Below are positions 12,846-25,038 of a stretch of 64,000 bases of DNA, in pieces; position 1 is the stretch's first letter, and each line of letters starts with the position of its first letter. Source of the DNA: Combretum micranthum (lineage: Eukaryota; Streptophyta; Magnoliopsida; Myrtales; Combretaceae); assembly GCA_024138025.1 (NCBI GenBank), contig JAMXBD010000364.1, positions 558,001 through 622,000 on the forward strand, in the 5' to 3' direction. The notes under the pieces are model-generated. The model was given only the letters and a program-made list of their open reading frames with translations. It made no database searches and was not told where the DNA came from. The position numbers and the translations under genes were made by a program.

Positions 12846-14403
12846 TGTCACGCCTCGAAAGGTACCATAGACGTGATAGCCCGCCACATATGATATTAAG
12901 ATTCAAGAATGACCTCCTTAGTTATGCGAATGTCTCGGTATTACATGCAAGGCATTTAGCAAGGTAATAGGAGATGCTTTTGGGAAGTGTGGTCTAAGCA
13001 AGTAAAAACGAATATACAAGAATTCAGAAATAAAATAGATCATAATATTAATAATCAAAGGTCTATTATATGATTCTTGGAGGCATACCCTCGCTAAAAA
13101 TCTAAGGATCGAAGTAACTAATAGTCTTTACAATAATTTAATACTACATCAAAAAATTTCAAAGGAATTCTAATCTAATCCTTCAAGTAGATTTTCTTCA
13201 AAAGCTTCAAAAGAAAACTTACACGGATAAGAGGAGACCTCGGGTACAAAACAGGTGTTCCTGAGGATACAAATATCTATTATGGCGTAAGCTTACGGGC
13301 TTAGTGAGTAAATCCCAAAATTCATACTTGAAACAAAATATCAACCAATTTTATTAAGAAAGAAAATGGGATGCAACAAGCACGTGAACATACAAGACAT
13401 ATAATTTTCCGAGAATCATATGTTGAATGAATTACGTCTTTTATTCGGGGTTAGGTATTTCGGCCTATTACGGCAACTACTTCTTTTAAAAACATTTTTA
13501 TAGATCTTACCGACTCCTATACGCCATAAAAAACATGTAGTTATTACCGCCTCGTACTAGCTACCAATCTATGTAGTTTTTACCGGCTCCTACTCGCCAC
13601 ATATATAATATACCGGTTATGTCTATCACCATTATCATACACTTGTCCCACCAATTGTATAATAGCGAATGCAATGTGACTCAACATATGAAGTGCCTGT
13701 ATTAACTTTTGTTTAAAGCCTAGCTGTTATATTTTTATTTTCTTACAGGTGATCAACCAATTTTAGTCTCTTCAACATGCTAATAAACATACAATTTATT
13801 ATAAGCATTTCATGCTTCGATATACTTAATATTCTTTCAACATATTATCATACAACTTCCATTTTATCTTTCCTTAAATCTAATACAACTAAATTTACAA
13901 GCACAAACATAAGCATGAAAAATAAAGGGGAGTAGACTCACTCGACCATAATGATACTTCTCTCTTATGCATGAATCGATCGGTAATTCCACTAATTGAA
14001 ATAATCCTCCAGGTATGAACACTCCTCCAGGTACGAACACTCCTCCTTGAGATCACCTAATCAAGAAGAATATCCATAATGAATATTTCTTGTTGATTCT
14101 ATGATATTTATGAAAACTTATGTCAAAAGATCATTAAAATTTGTATATAGGATTCCAACTCAAAATAGCAATAACTTGATCATTTTAACTCGGAATTGCG
14201 CATATAATATACCGCTTCCTACCTATTCGAAAAGATCTATTCATTTCTAAAACTATTTTCATCAAATTAAGTCGTTTGGATTTCGAAACAGTGGTGATCA
14301 GATTCACCATGAATTTTGAAAAACTTACTTTTTCTTTGTCTTACAAAAACTTGTATCAAAGATATAGATATTATAATGGTTGGAAAGAACTTTAAAATGT
14401 ATA

Positions 14404-14434
<31 letters not shown>

Positions 14435-16566
14435 TCATTGACTCATATCAAATGCATGAATTTAATGAAGTTGTCTCAACCATGAATTTTCGTAAAAGCA
14501 AAGTCTTCTAAAAATTTTGGAAAAGTAAAACTTTTGAAAATTTCTACTTAGCTTACTAAAAAATTTTCTTAGGTCATTTGAAGTGGGTATTTTCTCCTTC
14601 TTAATTCCATTTCTTAGTCTTTTAAATTTCAAAAGAATGATTTTTGCTTTTCGAAGTTTCTTACCTTTTTAGGAATTGGAAGGATAATACATTTTGAAAG
14701 TAGTTAAAATCCATCAAATTTTATACTTTAATCTTTCCTAAAGTTTATTTCACTTAAAAAGACGAAAATGATTTTCCTAAGTTGTTTGTTAACTTTTATT
14801 CCTTAAGATCATTATATTCTTATAAAAGAAATTTTCTTGGTGTTTTGTTAAACTAGATTATTCTTTTATATTCCAAAGTATTGGTGGAAAAATGAAGATT
14901 AGTAAAATTTTTGTTAAACAAGAATTCTTTTCCATTTTATGACTTTGTAAAGTGTATGTATGTATGTATTGTTTAAAAATTCCTATGTTCTTTGGTTACT
15001 AAAACTTATGATGAACTTGTCTAGATTTTTAGAAAAGATTTGTTAAGATAAATTCCTAAGTTTTTATGAAAAATCATTTCCTTCATGACAACATTTATTT
15101 TTGGAGAAGAACTTCTATTTTAAGAAAATTTTTCCTTCTTTATCTTGTTGAGACAAAATCAATATGTTCATGCATGATCATGAATATGAAATCATAAAAT
15201 TATGAAAACATAAGAAAGACATAATAAGTAATAAAATAAGCAAGTTAATAGAAATATCAAGTATTTGGAACCTTAGCTTCATCAAGGTATCCTCAGGACT
15301 AAGAATAGACTAGTCCCAAAAGAAATAAAGAAAAGAAAGAAAAGATTGTTTTGACTTGATGATGATAAGTCTAAGATTAGAGCCTAGTCTTAAAATAACA
15401 TGAAATAAATAAATAAATTGCATAACTTGGAAGTAAATTAATAACCATGAGCTTATATGCTCTAAAGACTATGTATAAGTATATAATTATATCTAGTTAA
15501 ATATATATAAGAGGTTAGCATAATATCAATAATAATATGAGCCAAAAAAAAAAAAACAACATGAAAATATATTAATACATATTCATGAACAAGAACAATA
15601 CATGAACATAGTGTAGCTTCCATAACATTAAGTTTAGAAAACTCACACCATAGTCATGTAAAGTTACATGACATGATAAGAAAGTTTTTAAGAGATTTCT
15701 CACCTAAAGTAGTGTTTGTAGTAAAAGAGGGTTTTGAGAAGAAAATTTTAGAGAGTTTTGGGAGAGTGTTTGAGACGAGATTTAGAGAGAATTTTGGAGA
15801 GTATTTTTGTGGGTAATAGATGTGTGAATGGAGTGAAAGAGGAGGGGGTATTTATAAGAAAATGGGGAGTGAAATTAAATGTAATAAAATAATTTGAAAA
15901 AGAAAAAAAATAGATAGATGAATGAGAGAGGGGCACCGGTCATGGAGAGAGGAGAGAGAGAGAGAGAGATGTAATTTTTTATATTTTTGTGTATTAAAAG
16001 TAATAATATGTAAAGTAGATACGATATAAAGTTATGGAAAAAATAAAAAGTAAAGATAATAGGTGTATGAAGTTGTAAGAGTAGGTATTAGAAAAAGTAG
16101 ATATAAATGAATAGTATATAATAGTAATGAACAGTGTAATGTAAAGTAGATGTGACCAGTAAAATACCGGTAGTAAGAAAATATGCGTATAATTGCGTTA
16201 TCTATTATTTTTTGTTACCAAAAATTACGAAACTGATATTTTTGAAATCCTTGTATTAAATCGGTCCTAACGGTGTCATCAGAATATTTTTACTATTCTG
16301 AGCTCCGGGACATGCTTTTCGAGAACTGATCCGTTTGAGTCAGAAGGACACTCGAAATTCACGAATATGATATTTTTATATTTTCTCAAGTTATTACGAT
16401 CTATTATCACTAATTAACTCAACTTCATTTTCTAGGGCTAAAGAATATACGAATGCCGGATCTAAATTCTAGGGTTTGTACTAGTCTTTCATTGACCTTT
16501 AAGGTTCCGGTTGACTTTTAATTCTAAGATTAAGCTTAACATTAACCGAAATTTTAGAGGTTTACA
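12846..16566 (-). mobile_element. Solo LTR1 of a long-LTR retrotransposon family
   Basis: On the plus strand it starts TGTCACGCC and ends GGTTTACA, flanked by perfect 5-bp duplications (atagg at 12841-12845 and 16567-16571). Length is 3721 bp. The ends are not repeated inside and there is no coding region, hence a solo LTR. Read on the minus strand, a TATA box (TATAAATAC, 15848-15856) lies about 710 bp from the 5' end, followed by a CT-rich leader. The paralogous GST unit has the uninterrupted site near 30912. A short repeat of ACCGGCTCCTACTCGCCA type lies at 13500-13600 and a hairpin at 13398-13422. Confidence 0.88.
14404..14435. repeat. (TG)n-(TA)n microsatellite
   Basis: A short TG run followed by about ten TA units, inside LTR1. 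Confidence 0.9.
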
Positions 16567-16638
16567 ATAGGACAAGGGATAATGCTTTAATTTTGTCATT
16601 TCCTAATCTCTAACTTTTATAGCAAATGAACAAGTCAG

Positions 16639-16830
16639 TGATCAAAAGAACCTTTTTGTTTTTATAAATACAAGTCCTCTTTTTATAGTATTTATGGGTA
16701 TACATAAAAAAGACAAGTATACATAAAAGAAAATACATCTATTATATACGCTATTACTGTATTAGCTAATATAAATCTTTGACTCCAAGATTGTAAGGAT
16801 CACAAGGAAGGTTCCTAGCTCATGCCAACA
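16639..16830 (-). repeat. 3' LTR of copia-A
   Basis: Minus strand TGTTGGCATGAG to TTTTGATCA, 192 bp. It is preceded on that strand by the purine tract GAGGAGGAG (16831-16840), the usual copia arrangement. No partner LTR is seen, so the boundary at 16639 rests on the TG/CA ends and on where GST-unit homology stops. Confidence 0.65.
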
Positions 16831-16849
16831 CTCCTCCTCAGGTTAGTGC

Positions 16850-17344
16850 AAAGATGTCTTCTATGCCTAACTTGCTAAGTGAGCTATGGAACACTTTGTT
16901 TGGAAGACTCTTTGTAAGAATATCAGCTAGTTGCTCTTCTAACTTCATGAATGGGAATTGCATTATCATCTCCTCTAATTTTCCTTTGATAAAGTGCCTA
17001 TCAATCTCAACATGCTTTGTTCAATCATGTTGAACTAGATTTTAGGCAATTTCTATGGCAGCTTTATTATCACAAAATAATCTTTTTGGAAGCTCAGGTG
17101 AGTATCCAATTTCTTTCATCAACTCTCTCAACCAAAGCAGTTCACACAGCCTTTTAGTCATGCCACGGAATTCAGCTTTTGCACTAAACAAAGCTACTAC
17201 CTTCTGTTTTTTACTTCTCCATGTGACAAAGTTTCCACCAACAAAGGTTAAGTATCTAGAGGTCGACTTCCTATCTCTAATGCTTCCAGCCCAGTTTACG
17301 TTTGTATAACCATATAAATAGAGATGATTATGCTTTTTAAACAT
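16850..17344 (-). pseudogene. copia-A RNase H
   Basis: Copia RNase H signature: DRKSTSRYLTFVGG, VTWRSKKQKVVAL, LCELLWLRELM and FCDNKAAIEIA are present. The first catalytic aspartate block reads YTNVNWAGS instead of the usual D-containing form, so two acidic positions are lost. After KAAIEIA the frame has a TAA and then a TGA before TKHVEIDRHF (near 17000). Not functional. Confidence 0.85.
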
Positions 17345-18400
17345 AAGTCATTTTCTTGGTGAGGCCTTCAAGTATCGAAGAATTCGCTTCACGACTTCCA
17401 TATGTTCTTCACTAGGATTATGCATAAATTGACGTACTAGACTCATGACATAAGCAATATCTGGTCTTGTATGAGATAAGTAAATCAATTTGCCCACCAA
17501 TCGTAGATATCTTCCTTTATTTGTAGGAACCTAATCTGAATATTCTCCAAGCTTATGATTTTGAATAATTGGAGTGTCTGCAGGTTTACAATCAAGCATT
17601 CCTGTTTCTGTTAACAAGTCAAGAATATACTTCCTTTGTGAAAGGAATATCCCCTGTTTTGACCTTGCTACTTCCTTTCCAAGAAAGTATTTAAGGCCAC
17701 CAAGATTCTTCATTTCAAATTCAGTTGCTAGATACCTTTGAAGCTTTGTAATTTCCTCATCATCATTCCTATAATTATCATACCATCAACATAGATTGTT
17801 AGTGCTATTACCATCCTTTCCTGATTCTTTAGAAATAGAGTGTAATCTAAATTACATTGTTTATAACCATAATTCTTCATAGCCAAGCTGAATCTTCCAA
17901 ATCATGCTCTTGGTGATTGCTTTAACCCATATAATGCCTTCTCTAACTTACATACAATTCCTGTTTGTGAAGCAATGAAACCTGGTGAGACTTCCATGTA
18001 TAGTTCTTCTTCTAAATTCCCATAAAGGAATGCATTCTTTACATTGAATTGATGTAGTGGCTAGTTTGGATTTGTAGCTAGTGAAAACAGTTACCTGATT
18101 GTGTTTAATTTTGCTACTGGTGAGACTGTCTCTTTATAGTCAATGCTATATGATTGGGTGTATCCTTTCGCCACGAGTCTTGCCTTATTCGTTTTTTGTT
18201 TGATGGAGAATACCCATTTGCATCCTACCACTTTCTTTTCTTTTGGTAGAGGCACGAGCTTCCAAGTGTTGTTCTTTTGTAATATTGCCATTTCTTTAGT
18301 AGTTGCTTTAACCCATTTAGGATCATTCGATGCTTCTTCTACTGTATTAAGAATGTTCTCAAATGATAGTTGATGCACAAGACTTTTGAGTGGTTATGAT
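17345..18400 (-). pseudogene. copia-A reverse transcriptase
   Basis: The N-terminal RT block ([36 protein letters not shown]) is in one frame at 18091-18378. The C-terminal block (GGLKYFLGKEVARSKQGIFL) is in another at 17531-17713. The central fingers and palm between them are recognisable only across several frames. The domain is broken by frameshifts and stops. Confidence 0.85.
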
Positions 18401-18837
18401 AACCCCTTAGTGTAGTTGGTAATTGGATATCTTGCTTTGCCTTCTTCATGATCTAGTGTGTATTGATTTGTTGGCTTGCCACAATTGTTCTTGAAAGGCA
18501 ATTTATAACCAGAAGAGGGATCAAGAGATTATACCTCTGATTTATTCTCAGGAGTATGGTCGGTTGGTACTAAACCGAGAGGAGATTGCTCAAGAGAGGG
18601 CTATTCTTGTGGAGATTGCTTGAGAGAAGGTCTTGATTATATTCATTCCTAGTTTTAGTACTTCCTCTTTCTTGAAGATTCTCTTGAAGAAAAAACTCTT
18701 TGCCTTCATCATGATAAGTTGAGAAGTCTAGCCACTTTTCTTAACTACTATTAGAATTCTACTCTTCACCAACTAACTCCCCCTAAAGAGGAGAATGCGA
18801 ATTTGGATTTTGAAAGAACCTTTCCGTTTTAAGGAAG

Positions 18838-19549
18838 CAAGGTAGTCAAAATCGCGATTCTATGTATAATCACCAAGAGGTTAGTAGAATCGGAATGTAA
18901 AATCGAAACTTAAAAATGTAAGTTTTTGTAATCTTTGCAAAATATTTTTGAAAAATTATAAAAATGCTTGTAGATGGTGTAGAAAACTTAAAGCACATAA
19001 TGGATGTTAAAAAAAAAAAAGAAATTAAGTCCTTTTTTTCCATAATAACTCTTAATCTATGATATAACACATAAAAAAGAGTGAATAGAGTTAAATTTAA
19101 TTTATTTTCTATTTTTTTTAAATAAGTGATAAATTGGAGAATTAAAATTTTCAACCTATTAAATGCTTAATTATATAAATGAAATAAATAAGTTTTCTTG
19201 TGAATTTTATAGCTATAACTTAACTTGAATGAATTCTATAAATGTACAATAGGGGTTTTCAGGGAAGGGAGGACAAAGATAGAGAAAGTGTGTGCAAATC
19301 AAATAGAAACAACAACAAAAGAGATATAACATCTTAATTCCTAATAGTTGATAAGATTATAAACAAAAAGTTGTATTTTTTTTTATATATTTTAGCTTAT
19401 TTGACTTGAATAGGTAGAATCGGTAAATTCAGCTAAAATTGTAAAATTCTAACAAAAAATGATTCTATTCACGAGTCAACTCAGAAGGGCCTCCTAAAAT
19501 TGTAAACCTATATAATCGTATGGGTAAAATCACAATTTTGACAGCTATG
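18838..19549. mobile_element. Non-autonomous hAT element inside copia-A
   Basis: Terminal inverted repeats are CAAGGTAGTCAAAATCG on the left and, on the reverse strand, CATAGCTGTCAAAATTG on the right. The flanking 8-bp duplications are taaggaag and caaggaag (7 of 8 identical). An 8-bp duplication with CA-G terminal repeats is the hAT pattern. The 712-bp interior is AT-rich without transposase. A related right half lies at 58989-59404. Confidence 0.75.
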
Positions 19550-19653
19550 CAAGGAAGGTAACATCCATCATGACATAAAGGTGCTTAGCACATGGATCAA
19601 AGCATCGGTATCCTTTCTTATGTGTAGCATAGCCCAAGAAGATGTAGCAAATA

Positions 19654-19883
19654 GTACATGGATCAATTTTTTATCTTTCATTTTCATGGAGGTGGATGTA
19701 TCCTACACATCTAAATATTCTTGCAAGAAGCATTAAAGTTGAGGGCAAAGGCTCATGCTGAGTCCAGACTTGTAATGGAGTCTCAAATTTTAATACTTTA
19801 GACAAAGTGCGATTTAGCAAATAAACAGCGGTGGTCACTGCATTTGTCCAATATCTTTGTGGTGCATTTGCTGCTATCAAAAG
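19654..19883 (-). pseudogene. copia-A integrase, C-terminal part
   Basis: Integrase C-terminal sequence: ANAPQRYWTNAVTTAVYLLN followed by a broken VWTQHEP block. It is cut at 19883 by the insertion of LTR2; its partner lies at 23406. Confidence 0.75.
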
Positions 19884-22800
19884 TGTCACGCCCCAAGGGG
19901 TACTCTAAACGTAACAATCCGCCACACCTAATATTAAAGCTTTAGTATGATAACCTTCGCTATTCCCAAAAGCTTTGATATTAAGTGTAAGGCGTGCTCT
20001 CACAAATTTAGAGAACCATACATGGAATTATGAAGCTTAAGAAGATATAATAACACATTAAGAAAAGAGGATTCATAATATTCTTTTATTCATAATAATG
20101 ATCTTACAAAACTAAGAGGCATTCCCCAATCTCAAATCTATTACAAGAATATTTCTACATCTTATCTAAAACTAACTTCATCTAGAAATTCCTTAATCAA
20201 AAAGAAAATACCTGACTGTAGGGTCCACGTGGCCTCAACCACAAATAAGGAATTGCAAAAGATATCTATAGGGGTATAAGCTAACAGGCTTAGTGAGAAC
20301 TATTTCCATAAATGACTTCTTGAAATGAAATTTCAAACAAATGATTTAAGCAAACAAATAAGATGCAACATACACGTGGGCAAACAAGGCATATAGTTTT
20401 TCGGGACGTATATGTTGAATGGATTTACGCCCTCCATTCGAGGTTTGGTGATACGTAACCTTAAAACAAGTAGTTTTCGTTAAAAAGATTTTGTGCTTTC
20501 GATCAATATTGCCAAGAACCTTAAGTCTACTTGAATTAAGCCTTGCTTTCGGACTATCCGCCAAGCATTTTCTCCATGTCGCCAAGCAATCGCTTTCAGT
20601 CACTCTGCCAAGTGTTGCTTTCGACCTCAACTACCATCCTTCTCACCTAAGGATAATAGCCAATGCAATGTGACTCATTTCGTGATATGCATGAACCAAT
20701 TTATTTATGACTTCATAGTATCATTATTGTCAAGGTTAAGGTGATCATAGAATTTCAAGTAAATCAAGTGTTATACTAAAACAAACATTAAATCAATTCC
20801 GGCCCCGATATTCTTAGGATCCTTTCAACCAAATTATCTTACATACATATCCATTTATCTTCTCTTAATTCTAATGCAACTATATTACAAGCACAATCAA
20901 GTAAAGTATTTTAAGGAAATAAACTTACGATGCCATGTCGATTATTCTTCTACACAGATGAGTCGCTCACACAATCCTCTTAATCGAAATAGTCCTCAGG
21001 GTATAGGTATTCTTCTTCGGAATCACCTAGTCAAAGAAAATACCCAAAATAAGTATTTCTTGATGATATTCTTGAATTTTGACAAAACAATGTCATGAGA
21101 ACGTCAAAGTTCGTATAAAAGAGAATTCCGATTTAAAATGGCCATAACTTGGTCATTTTAACTCAGAATCGCGCATATAATATACCGATTTCTATCTACT
21201 CAAAAAAATCTATCCATTTCTAAAACTATTTTTTGTCAAACTAAACCATTTAGGCCCCGAAATAGTGGTGATCAGATTCACCATGAATTTTTTATCTCAA
21301 AAACAATTTTGTTTCAAACTTCAATTCATTCAAGACTTGATTGATAAATACTTAGTTATCTATATGGTTGAAAAATCCTCTTTTTATAGCTACTTAGCTC
21401 ATAATTATTCATGCTTGAGTGTTTGTTGTCCATCCGTGATTCTTAAGTAAAATAATGACAATTTGGTGCTCTAGAAATCTATAGTTTATAAGAAATTCAT
21501 TTTGCAAATCTTTTAAAATGAATACTTCGATTCTTTTGTTTTCAAAGAATTTCTTTATGTTTGACTTATTATTTTTCCTAGATGACTTTTTCGAAAGCAA
21601 ATTTCTTCTTTTCTAAATTCTCTATATTAGTGCTACTTTTCTTATTTATTTTCTACGCCATTTTTCTTTGACCATTTGTTTGAAAAGATCTTAGTTTGAA
21701 AATTGTCATTCCTTTCTTATGTTATGTTTTTCATAGAATTAATTTTTTGTATAAAAAATCATTTTCTTTTTGAAAAACCAAGTGGGATAACGAATGATTT
21801 AAAAAGCTTTTCATAACAAAAGTAGTTTCTAAAATTGTAGTGAGTTCTTCTAATAACTTGAAAAGGAATGACTTTATTTTTATTAAACCATAGATTTTAT
21901 ACTTCATATAAACTTATTCCTAAGTGATAAAATCTTCTTTTTGTCAATTATTTTTAGAACTTGAAAAAATTGGACAACAATCTTAATGAACATGTTTATG
22001 AGAAATAATAGCAAGCAAAAATAACATAAATAACAAATAAAGTCAAGTATTGGGAGTCTTAGCTTCTTCAAGGCTTCAAAGACTAAGAAGTAGACTAGTC
22101 CCAAAAGAAAATAAAATGAAAGAAAGAAAAATTTGTTTTGACTTGATGAGGACAAGTGTAAGACTAGAGACTAGTCTTAAAACAATAGAATTAAATAAAT
22201 TGCAATAGAAGAATTAAATAAATTGCTTTGCATGAAAATAAATAAATTACAAGTGAGCTTATATGCAAGAATATGCATATATATATAGATACATAATAAT
22301 ACTTAGATATAATAACAATAATATAAACAAAGTAAAACAATATAAACATAAATGGATTTTCATGAACAAGAACAATACATGAACATAGTGTAACTTCCAT
22401 AACACTTAGTTTTTGGAAACTCACACCATGGTCATACAAAATTACATGACATGAGGAGAAGAAAATAATAAGAAAAGTTTACCTAAAGAAGGTTTTTGTA
22501 GTCATGTGGTTATGGGTTTTGTTGTAGGTAGAAAGTGGTTTTGTGTTTATTTGGAGAGAGTTTTGGGAGGATATTTGGAGAGAGTTTTGAGAGGAAAATT
22601 TGAGAGAGTTTTTGTAGAAAGTTTGTGAGTAGTAATTGTGTGAAAGAAGTAAAAGAGGAGGGGGGTATTTATAGGAAAATGTGGAGTGATTTTTGAGTGA
22701 TTAAAATAAAAGAAAATTGAAACAAAAATTGAGAGGGATGAATGTTGGGGGGGGGGGGGGGGGGGGGGGGGGGAGGGGGGGTCATGCTTTAAGAGGGGGG

Positions 22801-23405
22801 AGAGAGAGTGTTTTATTTTGTATTTTTGTTAAATAAATGTAATATTAAGTAAAGTAGATGTGAAATAAAGTTATGAGAAAGGTAAAAAGTAAAGGTTATA
22901 GGTCATGGTGTTTGTAAGAGTAGGTGTAAGAAAAAGTAGAGATAAAAGAATAGTGTAAAATAGTAATGAATAGTGTAATATAAAGTAGATATGATTAATA
23001 AAGTACCGGTAGTAAGAAAATATGCGCATAATTGCGATATTTGTTATTTTTACTTACCGAAAAATTATAAATTGATATTTTTGAAAACCTTATATTTTTA
23101 CGAGTCTAATGCTATATTCAGAATATTTTTATTATTCCGAGCCCCAGGACATGTTTTTCAAGAACTGTGTCCAATCGGGTTCAAAACAATTCGCGGTTTT
23201 ACTAATACGATCTTTTTAGGCTTCCTTGGTTAATTACGCACTATTCTATATTCTAAACTCCTACTTACTTTCTTCGAGTTGCTTATTCGGAATTACCGGA
23301 CTTAAGCTATTACGTCTAACTAGGGTTTTGTTGACTTTAGAGTTCCGGTTGACTTCCAGATTAGGGTTTTAAGCTAAACCGATTCCAAAAATTTGGGGGT
23401 TTACA
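19884..23405 (-). mobile_element. Solo LTR2, inserted in the copia-A integrase
   Basis: Plus-strand ends are TGTCACGCCCC and GGGTTTACA, with a perfect duplication aaaag at 19879-19883 and 23406-23410. Length is 3522 bp. It joins two parts of one copia integrase, which proves the boundaries. The TATA box on the minus strand is at 22666-22674, about 730 bp from the 5' end. A G27 run lies 90 bp beyond it. Repeats containing CGCCAAGC lie at 20510-20630 and a hairpin at 20390-20414. Confidence 0.9.
22747..22781. repeat. Poly-G run (G27, A, G7)
   Basis: Uninterrupted G at 22747-22773, then A and seven more G, inside LTR2 upstream of its TATA box. Homologous places in the other LTRs are shorter C- or G-rich tracts. 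Exact length may be affected by sequencing. Confidence 0.9.
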
Positions 23406-23640
23406 AAAAGTGCTCTGGCTGTCTCCAAAATATGCCTGTTCTTCCTTTCAGCAACTGCATTCTATTGTGGAGTCTGAGCACAAGTTGTCTCATGGTATAG
23501 ACCATGAGCTTTAAATAATCTTGTAATTCTTTGTTAACAAATTCTCCACCATTATCAGAACGAAGTACTTGTAACTTACTAGAGAATTGAGTTCTAATCA
23601 TAGCATTGAAATTTTTTGAAATGTTTCAACAAATTCATTT
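23406..23640 (-). pseudogene. copia-A integrase, catalytic part
   Basis: The second-aspartate block (VLRSDNGGEFVNKELQDYL) is clear. The following glutamate block (ERKNRHILE) is in another frame after a one-base shift, and a TAG replaces a glutamine codon before it. The domain stops at the LTR2 insertion and resumes at 19883. Confidence 0.8.
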
Positions 23641-23870
23641 TTTTTTTCATCAAATACAACCAAGTCATATGAGTGCAATTATCAACAAAAATCACAAACC
23701 ATTTTATTCCAAAAGAAATTGAAATAAGGGTAGGTCCCTAAACATCCGAATGAACTAAAATAAATGGTTTTTGACATCTTTTTTGGATTATTAGGTAGGA
23801 GGCTCTATAACTCTTAGCAAAAATGCAAGACTCATATTTAAGTATAGTATCACAAATATTTGAAAACAAT

Positions 23871-24215
23871 CTAGGGAAAGAAATGTTTCATATAAGAAAA
23901 TGAAGGGTGTCCTAATCTACGATGCCACAGCCAAATTTCTATTTCTCTATTATCATCTTTGCTGACTTTATTTGCTCTACCACTATTGAAATCTTCCATG
24001 TAGTATAGCCACTCTTGTTTAGTACCACGACCAATAATCTCCTTGGTGAGAATATCCTGGAACAAATAAAATTTTGGATACGTTAATGCACAACAATTTA
24101 ATTCTTTAGTAACTTCTACAATTGAAATTAATTTGTTTGAAAGACATGGAACAAGAAAGGTGTTATATAATTGTAATGTGGGCAAGAAAGACACTTTTCC
24201 AGCCCTTGCCATAGG
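23871..24215 (-). pseudogene. copia-A GAG-pre-integrase region
   Basis: Contains MARAGKVSFLPTLQLYNT, an ELNCCALTYPKFYLFQDI stretch and the zinc-binding WHRRLGHPSF motif typical of copia GAG-pre-integrase. The protease DSG motif is not visible upstream, where the element is degraded. Confidence 0.8.
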
Positions 24216-24540
24216 ATATTTCTTGCCATTTGCATTTTTAATGCAGACTCATTTTGGTTTGGTAGTTTCAATTGACAAGAGAAAATTTAATCAACAATCG
24301 AATAGGTCATGATGTTCTCCAACACGATGCTATAGGAGACGTGTGTTGGATTTTGGTGGTTATATTCTTATTTCCTCTTCTAATGTCAGATTCTTCATCA
24401 TGTAGTTCATCATGCATTATGTCAAAATTGTGATCTTTACAAATTACAAGTTGTTGGCGAAGTGTAAAAATAGTGATGAAGTTGGAGAAAGCAAACTCCA
24501 CTTAAAGAAAACAAACTCTGCTTGGAGGTAGATAATTAAA

Positions 24541-24762
24541 TTACAGCTAAAGTGGAGAATAGGATTTTTGACAAGATTATATAGAGTGGGGACTAGAACA
24601 TGATCCAAATAGAATTGATTATAGGTTCGACCAAGTGGTGGTGAATATGACTCAAAAAACTAGTCCTAATTGTGATATCTCTACTACCTTTAACATTTTG
24701 GCTCATGGAAAGGTGGCTGATGCTCTTATAAAAGAGGTAGAGCCTATGGAAAATAAAAGCTA
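24541..24762. other. Unassigned link between copia-A and GST unit 2
   Basis: No recognised feature. A plus-strand frame here has a weak resemblance to coding sequence but no family I can name. Confidence 0.3.
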
Positions 24763-25038
24763 CGTTACATGCAAATCCTTTCAATCGATTTATTTTTCTA
24801 TGGCATATCATTTATGCATTTATTGAAAAATTTTAGTTGATTTATATTTTAACCATAACTGGACGTAGAACACTTATTGCAAATATATGAAATTATTTCT
24901 TGTTGGACCTCAAATGAAATTAATTACTTAAATAAGGTCGAACTAAAATTAATTACCAAAATTGTGTTTATTAAATGTCATATGAAAATATTAATATATC
25001 ATAATATGTCACAATATCAATTCAAAACACTCCTTGAC

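Larger units (their letters stand above)
16639..24540 (-). mobile_element. Decayed Ty1/copia retrotransposon (copia-A)
   Basis: Minus-strand order is GAG-pre-integrase, integrase, reverse transcriptase, RNase H, polypurine tract, 3' LTR, the normal copia order. The pol resembles RE1-type plant copia elements. It is interrupted by a hAT element (18838-19549) and solo LTR2 (19884-23405) and carries many stops and frameshifts. I find no 5' LTR: the right end fades near 24.5 kb, so the element is truncated. Confidence 0.85.

Noticed and set aside
12846..16566. LTR1 as a complete non-autonomous retroelement
   Set aside because: Its two ends do not repeat each other, so it has no LTR pair; a solo LTR fits the TG/CA ends and 5-bp duplication better.
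24635..24826. Plus-strand frame between copia-A and GST unit 2
   Set aside because: Too short, no recognisable family, and part of it is the non-coding GST-unit flank.
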